Origin: Xanthobacteraceae bacterium
GTDB taxonomy: Bacteria; Pseudomonadota; Alphaproteobacteria; Rhizobiales; Xanthobacteraceae
Direction of reading: 5' to 3'
Assembly: GCA_031291445.1 (NCBI GenBank)
Contig: JARLJA010000031.1
Location: forward strand, 1-64,000
DNA length: 64,000 nucleotides
Shown here one piece after another: positions 62,676 through 64,000 of this stretch; the first letter of the stretch is position 1; each line of letters begins with the position of its first letter. Below the pieces are notes generated by a model. The model did no database searches, was not told the DNA's origin, and saw only the letters and a program-made list of their open reading frames with translations. The position numbers and the translations under genes are program-made.

Positions 62676-63073
62676 GCAGTTCAAACTCCGCCAACGTCGG
62701 AATCGTGATCGTTTCACATTCCATCAAGATCGCCGAGGGCGCGGCGGATATGGTGCGTCAGATGGTCGGCAACGCGGTTCCGCTCGGCTGGACCGGCGGC
62801 GACGTCGACGGGGGATTGGGGACGAACGTCGCCGGGATTTTGGCGGCGATCGACGCCGCCTGGTCGCCGGCCGGCGTGGCGATCCTGGTCGATCTGGGTG
62901 GAGCGGAGACCAATTCGGAAATGGCTGTGGAGATGCTGCCCGACGACCGGCGCGCCCGCGTCGTGGTCTGCAATGCCCCTGTCGTCGAAGGGGCGGTGAT
63001 CGCGGCGACGGAGGCCTCCGGCGGCTCGTCGCTGTCTGCAGTCAAGCGCAGCGCGGAGGAACTCTATGCATGA
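62672..63073 (+). CDS. dhaM: PTS-dependent dihydroxyacetone kinase phosphotransferase subunit DhaM (EIIA-Man domain)
   Basis: A 133-residue single EIIA-Man-type domain. The catalytic His16 is in VGIVIVSHSIKIAEGAADMV. PLGWTGGDVDGGLGTNVAGI and VAILVDLGGAETNSEMAVEML are family signatures. In E. coli DhaM the domain is fused to HPr and an EI fragment; here these are separate genes directly downstream. It transfers phosphate from HPr to DhaL-bound ADP. GGAGG lies at its 3' end for the next gene. Confidence 0.93.
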   Translation: MSSSNSANVGIVIVSHSIKIAEGAADMVRQMVGNAVPLGWTGGDVDGGLGTNVAGILAAIDAAWSPAGVAILVDLGGAETNSEMAVEMLPDDRRARVVVCNAPVVEGAVIAATEASGGSSLSAVKRSAEELYA

Positions 63074-63380
63074 TGCCAACGCCAGCCGAGCGGCGGAAAC
63101 GTTCATGCCGCTGACGGCCTCGGCGGTTCTCGTCAATCCGGTCGGTCTTCACGCGCGGCCTTCGGTCAAGCTCACGCAATGTGCGAAAAGCTTCGCATCG
63201 AAGATCGAGATCGCGCTGGCGGCCGATGGGCCATGGACCGACGCCAAGAGCCCCGTGAAGGTCATGCGGGTGAAGGCGCCGCAGGGTGCGACCTTGCACT
63301 TCCGCGTCACCGGCGCCGACGGCGAGACCGCCCTCGCCGCCCTGCTGGCGCTGGTGCACGACGGATTCGGCGAGGGCTGA
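63066..63380 (+). CDS. HPr-family phosphocarrier protein
   Basis: A 104-residue protein from ATG 63066 behind GGAGGA; it overlaps dhaM by eight bases. The active-site His29 lies in NPVGLHARPSVKL, and GADGETALAALLAL closes the fold. A later ATG at 63105 would give the usual HPr length (91 residues), but the stronger ribosome-binding site supports 63066. It relays phosphate from enzyme I to DhaM. A dedicated HPr here would work independently of global PTS-Ntr. Confidence 0.92.
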   Translation: MHDANASRAAETFMPLTASAVLVNPVGLHARPSVKLTQCAKSFASKIEIALAADGPWTDAKSPVKVMRVKAPQGATLHFRVTGADGETALAALLALVHDGFGEG

Positions 63381-63383
63381 CCG

Positions 63384-64000
63384 GTGGCCGAGATCCGCCT
63401 CACCGGCCGCACCGCTTCACCGGGCCTTGCGCTGGGTCCGTTCACGGTGCTGGCAACCGCGGTTGCGGCCCGGACCGAGACCGGCGATCCCGCACAGGAG
63501 ACGGCGGCGTTGCTGGCGGCGATCGAAGCGGCCACCGCGGAGCTTGCCGACCTCGTCGCGACGGTTGAGGGCGACGCCGCGGACATCCTCGAATTCCAGG
63601 TCGCGATGCTGGGAGACGACGCGCTGGCGGAAGGCGCCTTCGACGCGATCACCGCCGGCATTCCCGCCGATCACGCCTGGCGCGCGGCGCTCGACGCCGA
63701 GATCGCGGACTATGGCGCGGCGGACGACGAGCATTTCCGGGCCCGCACCGCCGACCTCGTCGACATCCGCGACCGCGTGCTGGCGCAGCTGAACGGCGTG
63801 GACCGGGCCGCGGCGATCCCCGCGGGCGCGATCGTCGCCTGCGACGACATTTCGCCCTCTGCCTTTCTCGCCGCCGACTGGAGCGGCGGCGGCGCGCTGG
63901 CACTGGCGTCGGGCTCGCCGTCCTCGCACGTCGCGATGCTGGCGCGTGCGCGGGGCGCGCCCATGGTGGTCGGGCTCGGCCCGCTGTCGTGGGAGGGGCG
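63384..64000 (+). CDS. PTS enzyme I (phosphoenolpyruvate-protein phosphotransferase), N-terminal part
   Basis: The frame starts at GTG 63384, three bases after the HPr stop, and is cut by the right edge after about 205 residues. The N-terminal region ASPGLALGPF and the helical HPr-binding part (DILEFQVAMLGDDALAEGAF) are present. The active-site His182 is in GSPSSHVAMLARARGAPMVVG, corresponding to the GGxTSHxAILAR motif. The PEP-binding barrel lies outside the window. It phosphorylates HPr at the expense of PEP. Confidence 0.93.
   Translation, partial: MAEIRLTGRTASPGLALGPFTVLATAVAARTETGDPAQETAALLAAIEAATAELADLVATVEGDAADILEFQVAMLGDDALAEGAFDAITAGIPADHAWRAALDAEIADYGAADDEHFRARTADLVDIRDRVLAQLNGVDRAAAIPAGAIVACDDISPSAFLAADWSGGGALALASGSPSSHVAMLARARGAPMVVGLGPLSWEG

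Noticed and set aside
1..64000. CRISPR arrays, insertion sequences, prophage and rRNA
   Set aside because: Searched by eye; no regularly spaced repeats, transposase motifs, phage structural genes or rRNA-like sequence were found.

Overview
The window is GC-rich (about two thirds G+C by eye) chromosomal DNA, apart from one AT-rich stretch near 37.3-37.7 kb. Gene content points to a Bradyrhizobium/Rhodopseudomonas-type alphaproteobacterium. It has many periplasmic binding-protein transporters (HAAT, TAXI, Bug/TctC, family 1 and family 3), a Porin_4-type porin with a terminal Phe, a Kup potassium transporter, an ECF sigma/zinc anti-sigma pair, and an interspersed palindromic repeat of the kind I associate with this group. 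This placement rests on content and style, not on a marker gene. No rRNA, convincing tRNA, CRISPR array, IS element or prophage was seen.

Layout. 1-5 kb: the tail of an SDR gene, then a minus-strand branched-chain-amino-acid-type ABC operon (binding protein, LivH, LivM and a fused LivG-LivF ATPase). 5-11 kb: malQ, a ThDP enzyme, a MarR regulator with a nearby palindrome, and a membrane-anchored TAXI receptor. 11.6-17 kb: a tightly spaced plus-strand cluster of Bug binding protein, FATP-like acyl-CoA synthetase, acyl carrier protein, second AMP-binding ligase and ketoreductase-like SDR. 17-22 kb: an HD hydrolase, and a DoxX/TPR/metallo-beta-lactamase operon divergent from an ECF sigma/anti-sigma pair; the two divergent promoters share one bipartite motif. 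22-31 kb: small membrane and secreted proteins, a FecR-domain protein, TauE/SafE, an MFS carrier, and two adjacent PLP enzymes. 31-35 kb: a YeiH-type exporter with a 50-residue membrane partner, Tag glycosylase, and an MFS gene split by a G6 frameshift. 35-47 kb: a porin, a binding protein paired with a DctA/GltP-type symporter, Kup, a PQQ-type sugar dehydrogenase, an SDR and an MHS-family carrier. 48-53 kb: a four-gene membrane cassette whose last two products look like a MotA/ExbB-like and a MotB/OmpA-like stator pair, accompanied by a possible VWA-like protein and a coiled-coil membrane protein. 53-56 kb: a cold-shock protein, small basic proteins and a medium-chain dehydrogenase. 56.4 kb to the right edge: a plus-strand operon joining a complete sugar/polyol ABC importer to DhaL, DhaM, HPr and PTS enzyme I.

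How the genes work together. The last operon couples import of a polyol or ketose to a PTS-driven dihydroxyacetone-type kinase relay (EI, HPr, DhaM, then DhaL); the substrate-binding kinase subunit DhaK is not in the window. The 11.6-17 kb cluster reads as a small carrier-protein-dependent acyl pathway. The 48-53 kb cassette is the best candidate for an undescribed system: it has the minimal parts of an ion-driven, peptidoglycan-anchored machine without flagellar, Tol/Ton or recognised defence partners.
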